Source: Neorhizobium sp. SHOUNA12A (GTDB taxonomy: Bacteria > Pseudomonadota > Alphaproteobacteria > Rhizobiales > Rhizobiaceae). Taken from it: a DNA stretch of 33,725 nucleotides. The DNA lies in the NCBI RefSeq assembly GCF_023006505.1, contig NZ_JALBGV010000066.1, positions 1 through 33,725 on the forward strand, written 5' to 3'. The position numbers and the translations under genes are program-made. Below, one piece after another: positions 1 through 7,054 of the stretch. Each line of letters starts with the position of its first letter. Position 1 is the first letter of the stretch. Below the pieces are notes generated by a model. That model saw only the letters and a program-made list of their open reading frames with translations, did not search any database and was not told the origin of the DNA.

Positions 1-76
1 GGCAGCATCGTCGGCTGCCAGCGGCCGACGCGGCGGCCGGGCCGCACGGGCTGGCGCTAATGCGGCGCAGGAATAG
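1..76 (+). CDS. Possible C-terminal tail of an upstream gene cut by the window edge
   Basis: Reading from base 2, 24 codons are open and end at TAG 74-76. The peptide is almost only Ala, Gly, Arg and Ser (it contains GRRGGRAARAG). A basic low-complexity tail of this kind also ends the reactivase at 794-2830. The two other forward frames give less plausible peptides. The stop lies 2 bases before the next start at 79. No family can be assigned from so little sequence. It could instead be non-coding GC-rich sequence. Confidence 0.25.
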   Translation, partial: AASSAASGRRGGRAARAGANAAQE

Positions 77-78
77 AA

Positions 79-786
79 ATGTTCAACACTGATCAGCACC
101 ATATAAATTCGTCTCTAAGAGAAAATATCGTCGAGCATCTTTTCGTAGGCGCCGCGCTACGGTTGCTGTGGCAGAACGGGGTCGTAAACGTCGAAATCCT
201 TAGATCGGAATTCGATGCCTACGGGTACGATCTCGTCATTACCGCAGGTCAGCTCGTTCGACATATCCAGCTCAAAGCTGGAACCAAGTTAAAGCCTATT
301 TCAGTTTCAAGACTGCTTGCAGAAAAGCCTAGCGGCTGCATTGTTTATATAGAGGTCAATGACCGCCTAGACCTTGGCCCATATTACGTCTTCTCTTCTG
401 ATGCGGGCGAACGGTTGCCTGACATATCAAAGTTCAAGACAACTAAGCGCGCGACAGCCAATAGCAACGGTGACAAACCTTTAAGAGCGGGCCACGTCGA
501 TGTTCCAACATCGAAATTCGAAATATATCAAACTCTAGCTGAACTTTTGTCCTATCTGCTCTCAAGGGAACTCCAGCCACCTTGCCAAACAATCCCTCTG
601 ACGCGCTTGGGACAACGTAAGCCCTCAAGCCGATCTATCGCCCGGAAACGGAAGTCCGCATTGCGTCGCCTTCCGATACTAACGTCAGATGACGAGGCAG
701 AGCGTTTCCTGGAGACTGAGGATCTCTCGGAGTACGACCTTTCAAATTTTCAACCATTCACATTCCTGTTTGAAAAGAGCCGTTGA
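79..786 (+). CDS. Hypothetical protein with PD-(D/E)XK-like nuclease motifs
   Basis: This is a 235-aa protein whose family I do not recognise with certainty. The N-terminal half has the layout of a restriction-endonuclease-like fold: a helix with Glu19, a strand with Glu44, then Gly-Tyr-Asp51 at the start of a hydrophobic strand, and a Gln64-Leu-Lys66 strand 13 residues later (D-x12-Q-x-K). These could be the metal-binding residues; this is inference from motif spacing. The C-terminal half (from about residue 175) is basic and rich in Arg/Ser. AGGA at 69-72 is a ribosome site 6 bases before the ATG. Five 60-base lines counted by hand average about 46% GC, against 73% in one line of the next gene. 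This suggests horizontal acquisition. The stop is 7 bases before the next start, so it may be co-transcribed with the reactivase. It could also be a DUF4365-like or other defence-associated protein. Confidence 0.7.
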   Translation: MFNTDQHHINSSLRENIVEHLFVGAALRLLWQNGVVNVEILRSEFDAYGYDLVITAGQLVRHIQLKAGTKLKPISVSRLLAEKPSGCIVYIEVNDRLDLGPYYVFSSDAGERLPDISKFKTTKRATANSNGDKPLRAGHVDVPTSKFEIYQTLAELLSYLLSRELQPPCQTIPLTRLGQRKPSSRSIARKRKSALRRLPILTSDDEAERFLETEDLSEYDLSNFQPFTFLFEKSR

Positions 787-793
787 GACAGCG

Positions 794-2830
794 ATGGCCT
801 CAAGTCCCAAAAAAGATCCCCTCGTCCTCTTCATGCCGTCCGGCAAGCGCGGCCGGTTTCCGGTCGGCACGCCGGTGCTCGATGCCGCGCGTCAGCTTGG
901 CGTCTATGTGGAAAGCGTCTGCGGCGGGCGGGCGACCTGCGGGCGATGCCAAATCTCAGTCCAGGAGGGACATTTCGCCAAGCACGGCATTACCTCGGCG
1001 AACGACCATCTGTCACCGCTCGGCCCAAAGGAAGAGCGCTACGACCGCGTGCGCGGGCTTCCCGAAGGTCGCCGCCTCTCCTGCTCGACCCAGATTCTCG
1101 GCGATCTCGTCATCGACGTTCCTCAGGATACGGTGATCAATGCTCAGGTAGTCCGCAAGGCCGCCGACGAGCGTGTCTTCGACCGCAATCCGGCTATCCG
1201 CATGTGTTATGTCGAGGTGGAAGAGCCCGACATGGAAAAACCGCTCGGCGATCTCGACCGCCTGAAGACGGTGCTTGCCGCCGAGTGGCATTTCGACGAT
1301 CTGGATGTTGATTTCCACCTGATTCCCAAGGTCCAGCAGATTCTGCGCAAGGGCGAGTGGAAGGTCACGGCAGCAATCCACAAAGATCGCGACGATGACC
1401 GTGCCCGGCTCGTCGCGCTCTATCCCGGCCTGAAGAACGAGGCCTACGGGATTGCCTGCGATATCGGCTCGACGACGATCGCCATGCATCTGTCGTCGCT
1501 GCTGTCGGGTCGCACCGTGGCGTCGGCGGGCACGTCGAACCCGCAGATCCGCTTCGGCGAAGATCTGATGAGCCGCGTTTCCTATGTGATGATGAACCCC
1601 GATGGCCGCGAGGCGATGACGTTAGCCGTGCGCGAGGCGCTGAATGGGTTGATCGACAAGGTCTGCGCTGACGGCGGCGTCTCTCGCACCGACATTCTCG
1701 ACAGCGTCTTCGTCGGCAATCCGATCATGCACCATCTGTTCCTCGGGATCGATCCGACGGAGCTTGGCGGAGCCCCCTTCGCGCTTGCCGTTTCCGGAGC
1801 GGTAAAGGTCAGATCCTCCGAGATCGGCTTGCCGATGAACGATGGCACCCGCACTTATCTCCTGCCCTGCATCGCCGGCCATGTCGGCGCCGATGCCGCG
1901 GCGGCAACTCTGTCGGAAGGTCCGCACCGGCAGGAGGAGATGATGCTGCTGGTCGATATCGGCACCAATGCGGAAATCGTGCTCGGCAATTCGACCCGCG
2001 TCGTCGCAGCCTCCTCGCCGACCGGTCCGGCCTTCGAGGGTGCGGAAATCTCGTCGGGCCAGCGGGCAGCACCCGGCGCCATCGAGCGTATCCGCATCGA
2101 CGCCGAAACCCTTGAGCCGCGCTTCCGGGTGATCGGCGTCGAGCCCTGGTCGGACGAAACGGGTTTCGCCGATGCAGCCGCTGCGACCGGCATCACCGGC
2201 ATCTGCGGTTCGGCGATCATCGAAGTGATTGCCGAAATGTATCTCGCCGGATTGATCTCGGAAGACGGCGTGGTGGACGGCGCGATGGCGGAGCGCAGCC
2301 CGCGCATCCTCCAGAACGGCCGGACCTTCTCCTATCTCGTGCATGACGGCGAGCAGCGCATCACCGTGACCCAGAACGACGTGCGCGCCATCCAGCTCGC
2401 CAAGGCGGCACTTTATGCCGGCGTCAAGCTGTTGATGGACAAGCAGGGTGTCGACCATGTCGACCGCATCGGGCTCGCCGGCGCCTTCGGCACGTTCATC
2501 GATCCGAAATACGCGATGGTGCTGGGTCTTATCCCGGATTGCGATCTGGGCCGCGTCAAATCGGTCGGTAATGCCGCAGGCACGGGCGCACGGATGTGCC
2601 TGCTGAACCGCGGCTACCGTCGCGAGATCGAGGAAACCGTGCGCAGGATCGAGAAGATCGAAACAGCCCTGGAGCCGAAATTCCAGGAGCATTTCGTTTA
2701 TGCCATGGCCCTGCCGAACAAGGTTGATGCCTTCCCACACCTGGCGGCGGTCATCACCCTGCCGGAGCGCAAGGCGCTGGCCGAGCCTCCGGGAGAAGGC
2801 GGCCGCAGACGTCGCCGCAGCCGCGAGTAG
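794..2830 (+). CDS. Corrinoid-protein reductive activator (2Fe-2S ferredoxin + ASKHA domain)
   Basis: The 678-aa protein resembles RACo/RamA-type activators. These use ATP and a low-potential electron to restore Co(II) corrinoid proteins to Co(I) so that they can accept methyl groups again. An N-terminal 2Fe-2S ferredoxin-like domain has Cys43, Cys49, Cys52 and Cys97 (C-x5-C-x2-C-x44-C). A linker region follows, then an ASKHA ATPase region from about residue 220 with phosphate loops (CDIGSTTIAMH, LVDIGTNAEIVLG) and a late GLAGAFG motif. The C-terminus is an Arg-rich tail. The ATG at 794 is chosen because it leads straight into the ferredoxin domain. The longer frame from 689 overlaps the preceding gene and adds no conserved sequence. 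Family knowledge links such proteins to methyltransferases acting on methylamines or betaines. No methyltransferase lies inside the window, so the substrate is inferred only. It ends 2 bases from the convergent LysR gene. Confidence 0.88.
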   Translation: MASSPKKDPLVLFMPSGKRGRFPVGTPVLDAARQLGVYVESVCGGRATCGRCQISVQEGHFAKHGITSANDHLSPLGPKEERYDRVRGLPEGRRLSCSTQILGDLVIDVPQDTVINAQVVRKAADERVFDRNPAIRMCYVEVEEPDMEKPLGDLDRLKTVLAAEWHFDDLDVDFHLIPKVQQILRKGEWKVTAAIHKDRDDDRARLVALYPGLKNEAYGIACDIGSTTIAMHLSSLLSGRTVASAGTSNPQIRFGEDLMSRVSYVMMNPDGREAMTLAVREALNGLIDKVCADGGVSRTDILDSVFVGNPIMHHLFLGIDPTELGGAPFALAVSGAVKVRSSEIGLPMNDGTRTYLLPCIAGHVGADAAAATLSEGPHRQEEMMLLVDIGTNAEIVLGNSTRVVAASSPTGPAFEGAEISSGQRAAPGAIERIRIDAETLEPRFRVIGVEPWSDETGFADAAAATGITGICGSAIIEVIAEMYLAGLISEDGVVDGAMAERSPRILQNGRTFSYLVHDGEQRITVTQNDVRAIQLAKAALYAGVKLLMDKQGVDHVDRIGLAGAFGTFIDPKYAMVLGLIPDCDLGRVKSVGNAAGTGARMCLLNRGYRREIEETVRRIEKIETALEPKFQEHFVYAMALPNKVDAFPHLAAVITLPERKALAEPPGEGGRRRRRSRE

Positions 2831-2832
2831 GA

Positions 2833-3729
2833 TCAGGCAGCAGCGGCGACCAGCGAGCCGAAAGCTTCGCGGATGCTTTCGGCCACGGCCTTGCCGGGCA
2901 CAGAAAGCTGCGGTGCCGTCAACAGGCGGATATCGAAGTTGATGAGCTCCGGCAGGCCCTCTTTCGCCCCGAGTATCTGCATGTCGTCGGTGACGTAGGA
3001 GCGCGGGAACGGCGCGATTGCCAGATCGGACAGCACGGCGGCGCGCTGCGCCATCGTATGGGCGCTGGCATAGGCGATGCGATAGCTCCGCTTGTGCTTC
3101 TCAAGCTGGGCAATTGCATCCTGACGCCAGACGCAGCCGTCCTCCCAGACCGAAATCGGCAGCGGATCGCGCAGATAGGCGGTGCCGCATTTGGCGCCGG
3201 CCCAGACCAGTCGTTCCGTGTGGATCATCTCGCCTGCCGTCGCGAAAGGCCGCGTGGCACAGTTGATCAGAGCCAGATCCAGGCGCTGCTCGTCCATGCG
3301 CTTCTTGAGCGCAAGGCTCATGTCGACGGTGACATCGACCATGATGCCCGGAAAGCTCTCGCCGAAATCCTTGAGCACCTTCGGCAGAAGGCGTTCGGCG
3401 ATATCGTCCGGCGCACCGAGGCGCACCACGCCGGCAAGTTCCGGCATGACGAAACGTGACACGGCTTCATTGGAGAGCGCCAGCATGCGCCGTGCATAGG
3501 AGAGCAGCATCTCGCCATGCTGCGTCAGCGACACCGAGCGGGCGTCGCGCAGGAAGAGCGTCGTCTTCAACTGCTCTTCCAGCTTCTTGATCTGCATCGA
3601 AACAGCCGACGGCGTGCGCAGAACCGCATCGGCCGCGGTCGAGAAATTGCCGGTTTCGGCAATCGCTACGAAGGTGCGCAATACGTCGTTATCGAGCAGC
3701 GGGAGCGGCGGGCGGAATGGAACAGTCAT
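2833..3729 (-). CDS. LysR-family transcriptional regulator
   Basis: The 298-aa protein has the usual LysR length and layout. It has an N-terminal winged helix-turn-helix (from LDNDVLRTFVAIAETGNFS through SAVSMQIKKLEEQL, residues about 12-55), then a two-lobed periplasmic-binding-like effector domain. The start at 3729 (MTVPFRPP) is preferred over an upstream ATG in the same frame, because LysR proteins begin just before the helix-turn-helix. The gene converges on the reactivase gene and is divergent from the DUF1127 gene. A perfect 7-bp inverted repeat of T-N11-A type lies 45 bases upstream of its start, so autoregulation is likely. The target may be the corrinoid/betaine genes next door, but nothing in the protein proves the effector. 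Confidence 0.9.
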   Translation of the reverse strand: MTVPFRPPLPLLDNDVLRTFVAIAETGNFSTAADAVLRTPSAVSMQIKKLEEQLKTTLFLRDARSVSLTQHGEMLLSYARRMLALSNEAVSRFVMPELAGVVRLGAPDDIAERLLPKVLKDFGESFPGIMVDVTVDMSLALKKRMDEQRLDLALINCATRPFATAGEMIHTERLVWAGAKCGTAYLRDPLPISVWEDGCVWRQDAIAQLEKHKRSYRIAYASAHTMAQRAAVLSDLAIAPFPRSYVTDDMQILGAKEGLPELINFDIRLLTAPQLSVPGKAVAESIREAFGSLVAAAA

Positions 3730-3773
3730 GTCAGCCTCTATCAATAATTCTGAACTTAAACACCATATCATTT

Positions 3774-3794
3774 CGTTTGATTGAATGTCAAACG
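3774..3794. promoter_or_regulatory. LysR-type operator candidate
   Basis: This is a perfect inverted repeat, CGTTTGA (3774-3780), 7-base spacer, TCAAACG (3788-3794). It contains the T-N11-A core typical of LysR boxes. It sits in the 213-bp region between the divergent LysR gene (start 3729) and the DUF1127 gene (start 3943). Binding by the neighbouring LysR protein is inferred from position and symmetry. Confidence 0.6.
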
Positions 3795-3942
3795 AGAGGC
3801 ATAGTCAAAAGCATCGGAAGCGGGCGTCGATCTGCAACAGAATTTCATGAGACGCATAACTTGCATCCGATTGATTGATGGATTGACGGCGTTCATTGTT
3901 CCCATAGAGCGCTGCTCCATGAAACACCCAAGGAGAACTGAC

Positions 3943-4149
3943 ATGACCATGATCACCTATCAGGAGAGCGATCGCTCCCGGCGTCAGTCGTCGTTCGTCT
4001 CGCTGATCCGCCCTGCCCTTACTGCGGTGTTTGGACTTCGCGACCAATGGCGTCGCCGCCAGACCGAAAGGATGCTGGAAGGTTTGCCGGCAGAAATCCG
4101 CAAGGACATCGGATGGCCGACGACCAATGCCGCACCGCATCGCCGATAA
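3943..4149 (+). CDS. DUF1127 small basic protein
   Basis: The 68-aa protein ends in the DUF1127 signature: an Arg-rich helix followed by LEGLPAEIRKDIGW (residues about 45-58). Alphaproteobacterial DUF1127 proteins are short, Arg-rich and often respond to stress or phosphate. Some act in RNA turnover; no role can be read here. AGGAG at 3931-3935 is 7 bases before the ATG at 3943. The longer frame from 3847 has no such site and extends outside the domain, so it is rejected. The gene is flanked by the LysR operator region on the left and a perfect 10-bp hairpin on the right, and so looks monocistronic. Confidence 0.85.
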   Translation: MTMITYQESDRSRRQSSFVSLIRPALTAVFGLRDQWRRRQTERMLEGLPAEIRKDIGWPTTNAAPHRR

Positions 4150-4159
4150 CCTCCCGGCC

Positions 4160-4194
4160 CATGGCCCGCACACGAACCGGTGAAGCGGGCCATG
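4160..4194 (+). terminator. Perfect 10-bp hairpin after the DUF1127 gene
   Basis: CATGGCCCGC (4160-4169) pairs fully with GCGGGCCATG (4185-4194) around a 15-base loop, 10 bases after the stop codon. The following bases are only weakly T-rich. It may therefore be an imperfect terminator or a 3' stabilising hairpin. Confidence 0.55.
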
Positions 4195-4225
4195 TAGTCT
4201 GAGACACGCTTTGAGCCTGCTGCCT

Positions 4226-4259
4226 TTGACAATTATGTCTGCGACCCGCTTATGTCGCA
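4226..4259 (+). promoter_or_regulatory. Promoter with overlapping inverted repeat for the GlxA-type regulator
   Basis: TTGACA (4226-4231), an 18-base spacer and TTATGT (4250-4255) resemble a housekeeping promoter, about 120 bases before the start at 4375. TGCGAC (4240-4245) and GTCGCA (4254-4259) form a perfect inverted repeat with an 8-base spacer that covers the -10 box. This is the position expected of an operator. Which protein binds is unknown; the encoded regulator is the obvious candidate. Confidence 0.5.
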
Positions 4260-4374
4260 AAAATGTTATCAGCCTGTCGTCGAAAGCCCTTCTCCGCCGC
4301 CTTTCCCCGTGCCAATGTCGCTTTTGAAGAAAAGCGGGCCGCAATGTACGGCCACGAACAAGGGGAATGACGGC

Positions 4375-5403
4375 ATGAATGTGATGACCAAAAACCCGGC
4401 AGCAAAGCGCTCTCTCGTCTTTTTTCTTGTTCCCCATTTCACCATGCTGCCTTTTGCCGCAGCGGTGGAGACGCTCCGAATCGCCAATCGCATGCTCGGA
4501 TACTCGGCCTATACCTGGCGGCTCTGTTCCGCCGACGGCGAAAAGGTCTATTCCTCGAGCGGCATCGGGATTGAGGTAAATTCGTCGCTGGCCGACGAAC
4601 GTCGCAGCCTCTCCGGCGAAAACCGCCCGAACATGGTTCTGGTCTGCTCGGGCGTCTACGTTGAGGAATTCAACAACAAGTCCGTCAACGCCTGGCTGCG
4701 CGAAACCTATAACCGCGGCATTGCCGTTGGAAGCCTCTGCACCGGAGCACATGTGCTCGCCCAGGCCGGGCTGCTGAACGGCAAGCGTTGTGCCATACAC
4801 TGGGAAAACCTTCCCGGATTTGCCGAGGCATTTCCGCAGGCAGAAGTTTATGCGGATCTCTACGAGGTCGATTCGAACCTCTATACCTGCGCCGGCGGCA
4901 CCGCCTCGCTCGACATGATGCTGAACCTGATCAGCCAGGATTTCGGCGAGAACCTCGTCAACCGCGTCTGCGAACAGCAGTTGACGGACCGCGTCCGCAA
5001 CCCGCACGACCGCCAGCGCCTGCCGCTGCGGGCACGCCTCGGCGTCCAGAACGCCAAGGTTCTGACGATCATCGAGGTGATGGAGAACAATCTCTCTGAA
5101 CCGCTGTCGCTGGTGGAGATTGCTGACGACGCCGGCCTCTCCCGGCGCCAGATCGAACGCCTGTTCCGTCAGGAAATGGGCCGCTCGCCGGCGCGCTATT
5201 ATCTGGAAATCCGGCTCGACCGGGCACGGCACCTGCTGGTGCAGTCGTCGATGCCGGTGGTCGAAGTGGCGGTTGCCTGCGGGTTCGTGTCCGCCTCGCA
5301 TTTCTCGAAATGTTATCGCGAGGTCTATAACCGATCGCCGCAGCAGGAACGCGCCGAGCGCAAGCTCAACATGAACACCTCGCGCATCGGCGTGGTGGCC
5401 TGA
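4375..5403 (+). CDS. GlxA-family transcriptional regulator (DJ-1/PfpI + AraC helix-turn-helix)
   Basis: The 342-aa regulator has an N-terminal class-I glutamine-amidotransferase-like (DJ-1/PfpI) domain at about residues 12-190 and a C-terminal AraC-type double helix-turn-helix at about 225-325. The nucleophile-elbow segment reads GSLCTGAHVLAQAG with Cys122. The C-terminal part contains ADDAGLSRRQIERLFRQEMG and later ACGFVSASHFSKCY. ATG 4375 follows AGGGGA at 4361-4366 with 8 bases between; upstream in-frame codons lack such a site. Family members include GbdR and CdhR, which control glycine betaine and carnitine catabolism in Pseudomonas. Together with the reactivase and the FAD demethylase nearby, a betaine-type effector is plausible but not shown. 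The gene has its own promoter-like region and converges on the GGDEF gene. Confidence 0.9.
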   Translation: MNVMTKNPAAKRSLVFFLVPHFTMLPFAAAVETLRIANRMLGYSAYTWRLCSADGEKVYSSSGIGIEVNSSLADERRSLSGENRPNMVLVCSGVYVEEFNNKSVNAWLRETYNRGIAVGSLCTGAHVLAQAGLLNGKRCAIHWENLPGFAEAFPQAEVYADLYEVDSNLYTCAGGTASLDMMLNLISQDFGENLVNRVCEQQLTDRVRNPHDRQRLPLRARLGVQNAKVLTIIEVMENNLSEPLSLVEIADDAGLSRRQIERLFRQEMGRSPARYYLEIRLDRARHLLVQSSMPVVEVAVACGFVSASHFSKCYREVYNRSPQQERAERKLNMNTSRIGVVA

Positions 5404-5421
5404 TCCTGTCGACTGCGGCTG

Positions 5422-6030
5422 TCAGCCCGCCGCTTGCAGCACGACCGTATGATCCGAAAAGACCTGGTTGCGGCCGAAGCTCTTCGCCATGAACAGGAAT
5501 TGTTCTGCAGCATTGAGGTAATTGTCGAAGGTCTCCGGACCGTAGACTTCTGCCAGTCCGATCGAGACGGTTATCGAGAAGTCGTTGTCGCCCGAAGCGA
5601 TCCGCATGCCGGCGATCTCAAGCCTCAGCTTTTCGCAGAAATCCGTTGCCGCCGCGCCGTCGAAACCGACCAGCAGCAGGCCGAATTCCTCGTCGTCCAG
5701 CCGGGCAAGGAGGTGCCGGCCGCCGCTGCACGCGGCATCGAGTTTGGCCGCGATCGCCTTCAGGACCTCAGCGATCGTTTCCTCGCAATGGGTATCGTTC
5801 AACCGCCGGAAATGATCGATGTCGACGATTGCGACGGCGCAGGACGTGCCCTCGGAAAGGCAGGTCCCCACCAGCGGTGAACCAAGCCGATAGAACTCCC
5901 TCAGATTGGCAAACCCCGTCAACGGATCGGCGGTGAGATTAGCCATCTCCATCTGGACCGGTGACGGCGCAGCCCAGCCGTAGGTCAGACGTTCCGACTT
6001 CCGGAAGTGCTGGCTTTGAAGATAGGGCAT
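5422..6030 (-). CDS. Degenerate GGDEF-domain protein
   Basis: The 202-aa protein consists of a short N-terminal segment and one GGDEF domain (about residues 33-195). Typical landmarks are DPLTGFANLREF, VDIDHFRRLND with Asp70 and Asp72, and SITVSIGLAEV. The signature itself reads DDEEF at residues 112-116: the acidic metal-binding pair is kept, but both glycines that shape the GTP site are Asp. No RxxD product-inhibition site is seen ahead of it. Diguanylate cyclase activity is therefore doubtful, and a GTP- or partner-binding role is possible. The gene starts 18 bases after the tandem-receiver gene on the same strand. The two proteins are probably made together and may interact. Confidence 0.88.
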   Translation of the reverse strand: MPYLQSQHFRKSERLTYGWAAPSPVQMEMANLTADPLTGFANLREFYRLGSPLVGTCLSEGTSCAVAIVDIDHFRRLNDTHCEETIAEVLKAIAAKLDAACSGGRHLLARLDDEEFGLLLVGFDGAAATDFCEKLRLEIAGMRIASGDNDFSITVSIGLAEVYGPETFDNYLNAAEQFLFMAKSFGRNQVFSDHTVVLQAAG

Positions 6031-6048
6031 GCGAAAAACCCTCGCAGA

Positions 6049-6897
6049 TCAGGCGACGTTCTTGACCGTCGAGTCCTGACGTTTTGCCTGCATCGACCAG
6101 ATCTGGATCAGTGTATCCAGGTTCTGGTTGACGCGGCAGTAAAATTCCTCGTCGATGAAGGGCCGCAGCATGAAGTCGTTGCCGCCAGCCTTCAGGAAAC
6201 GGGCCGAAAGCAGCCGGTTCGAAGAAGACGACACGCCGATAATCCGCAGTTCGTGCGAACCGCGCACCGAGCGGATGCGGCGGGTCAGCTCGAAACCGTC
6301 GATATCGGGCATGTTGTAGTCGGTGACGACGAGGCCGATATCCGGGTTCTTCTTCAGAATATCCAAGGCCTTGGCACCGTTCTCCGCAACGCTGACCCGG
6401 AAATTGTAGCGCTTCAGACGGCTGGACAGCAGCGCCCGCGCCGTCGGGCTGTCGTCGACGATCAGCACGTGGTGGCGATGATTGGTGAGGAACCGGCAGA
6501 CCGATTCGGCCAGCATCTCAACCGCAAAGACATTGTCCTTGAGGATATAGTCGACGATGTCCTTGGTCAGCAGCTTGTCGCGCGTCTCTTCGTGGAACGT
6601 GCCGGTAAAGACGATGGTGGGGATCGAGAGATCGACGAGATATTCCAGCGCCTCGCCGTTTTCCGCACCCGGCAGGTTGATATTGGAAATCGCCAGTGTG
6701 ACCGGTTCGCTCGAACGGTCATAGGCAACCTGCAATTCCTCGAAATTGCGGCAGATCTCAACCTCGATGCCGAACAGCTCCTTGAGCCGGGTACCGATCA
6801 TCGAGGTAAAGACGTTGGAATCTTCCGCAAGTAGGATGCGGGAGTTTGCCAGTGATTGGCCGGAATACTGCATCCCGGAAATGCCGAGGAATGTCAT
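6049..6897 (-). CDS. Response regulator with two receiver domains, the first lacking the phospho-aspartate
   Basis: The 282-aa protein is two CheY-like receivers in a row with no output domain. Receiver 1 (about residues 19-138) keeps the acidic pair Glu25-Asp26, the Thr98 region and Lys120. It has Asn72 where the phosphorylated Asp should be (the sequence reads SNINLPG). Receiver 2 (about 143-265) has Asp148-Asp149 and phospho-acceptor Asp193 (VTDYNMPDIDG). It carries Arg245 in place of the conserved Lys before Pro. Receiver 1 is thus probably a pseudo-receiver, and receiver 2 is the likely phosphorylated unit. No histidine kinase is adjacent. The GGDEF gene follows after 18 bases, so signal transfer to that protein is a reasonable inference. 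The ATG at 6897 is preceded by an AGGGG ribosome site. Confidence 0.9.
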   Translation of the reverse strand: MTFLGISGMQYSGQSLANSRILLAEDSNVFTSMIGTRLKELFGIEVEICRNFEELQVAYDRSSEPVTLAISNINLPGAENGEALEYLVDLSIPTIVFTGTFHEETRDKLLTKDIVDYILKDNVFAVEMLAESVCRFLTNHRHHVLIVDDSPTARALLSSRLKRYNFRVSVAENGAKALDILKKNPDIGLVVTDYNMPDIDGFELTRRIRSVRGSHELRIIGVSSSSNRLLSARFLKAGGNDFMLRPFIDEEFYCRVNQNLDTLIQIWSMQAKRQDSTVKNVA

Positions 6898-6987
6898 GGT
6901 GCCCCTGTCGATAAGTAATTATCCCCTCTGCTAACAGCCGTAGTACAAACGCTTTGCAGAACCGTTAATCGGAGCGGCTTTCTCGTC

Positions 6988-7018
6988 CAAAAATGGAACA
7001 GGCGGCCCGAAGACCGCC
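6988..7018 (-). terminator. Rho-independent terminator of the FAD demethylase gene
   Basis: On the minus strand a 7-bp stem (GGCGGTC/GGCCGCC, one G-T pair) closes a TTCG tetraloop at 7018-7001. It is followed by TGTTCCATTTTTGG. It lies 37 bases past the stop of the gene that ends at 7055. Confidence 0.8.
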
Positions 7019-7054
7019 CGTCAATGTCAATGGTTTCTTACTTTTAGCCGGATT

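Noticed and set aside
3805..5301. Long minus-strand ORF of 498 codons opposite the GlxA-type gene
   Set aside because: It has no domain, is rich in Arg/His/Ala as expected of antisense frames in GC-rich genes, and covers a well-supported regulator and a DUF1127 gene.
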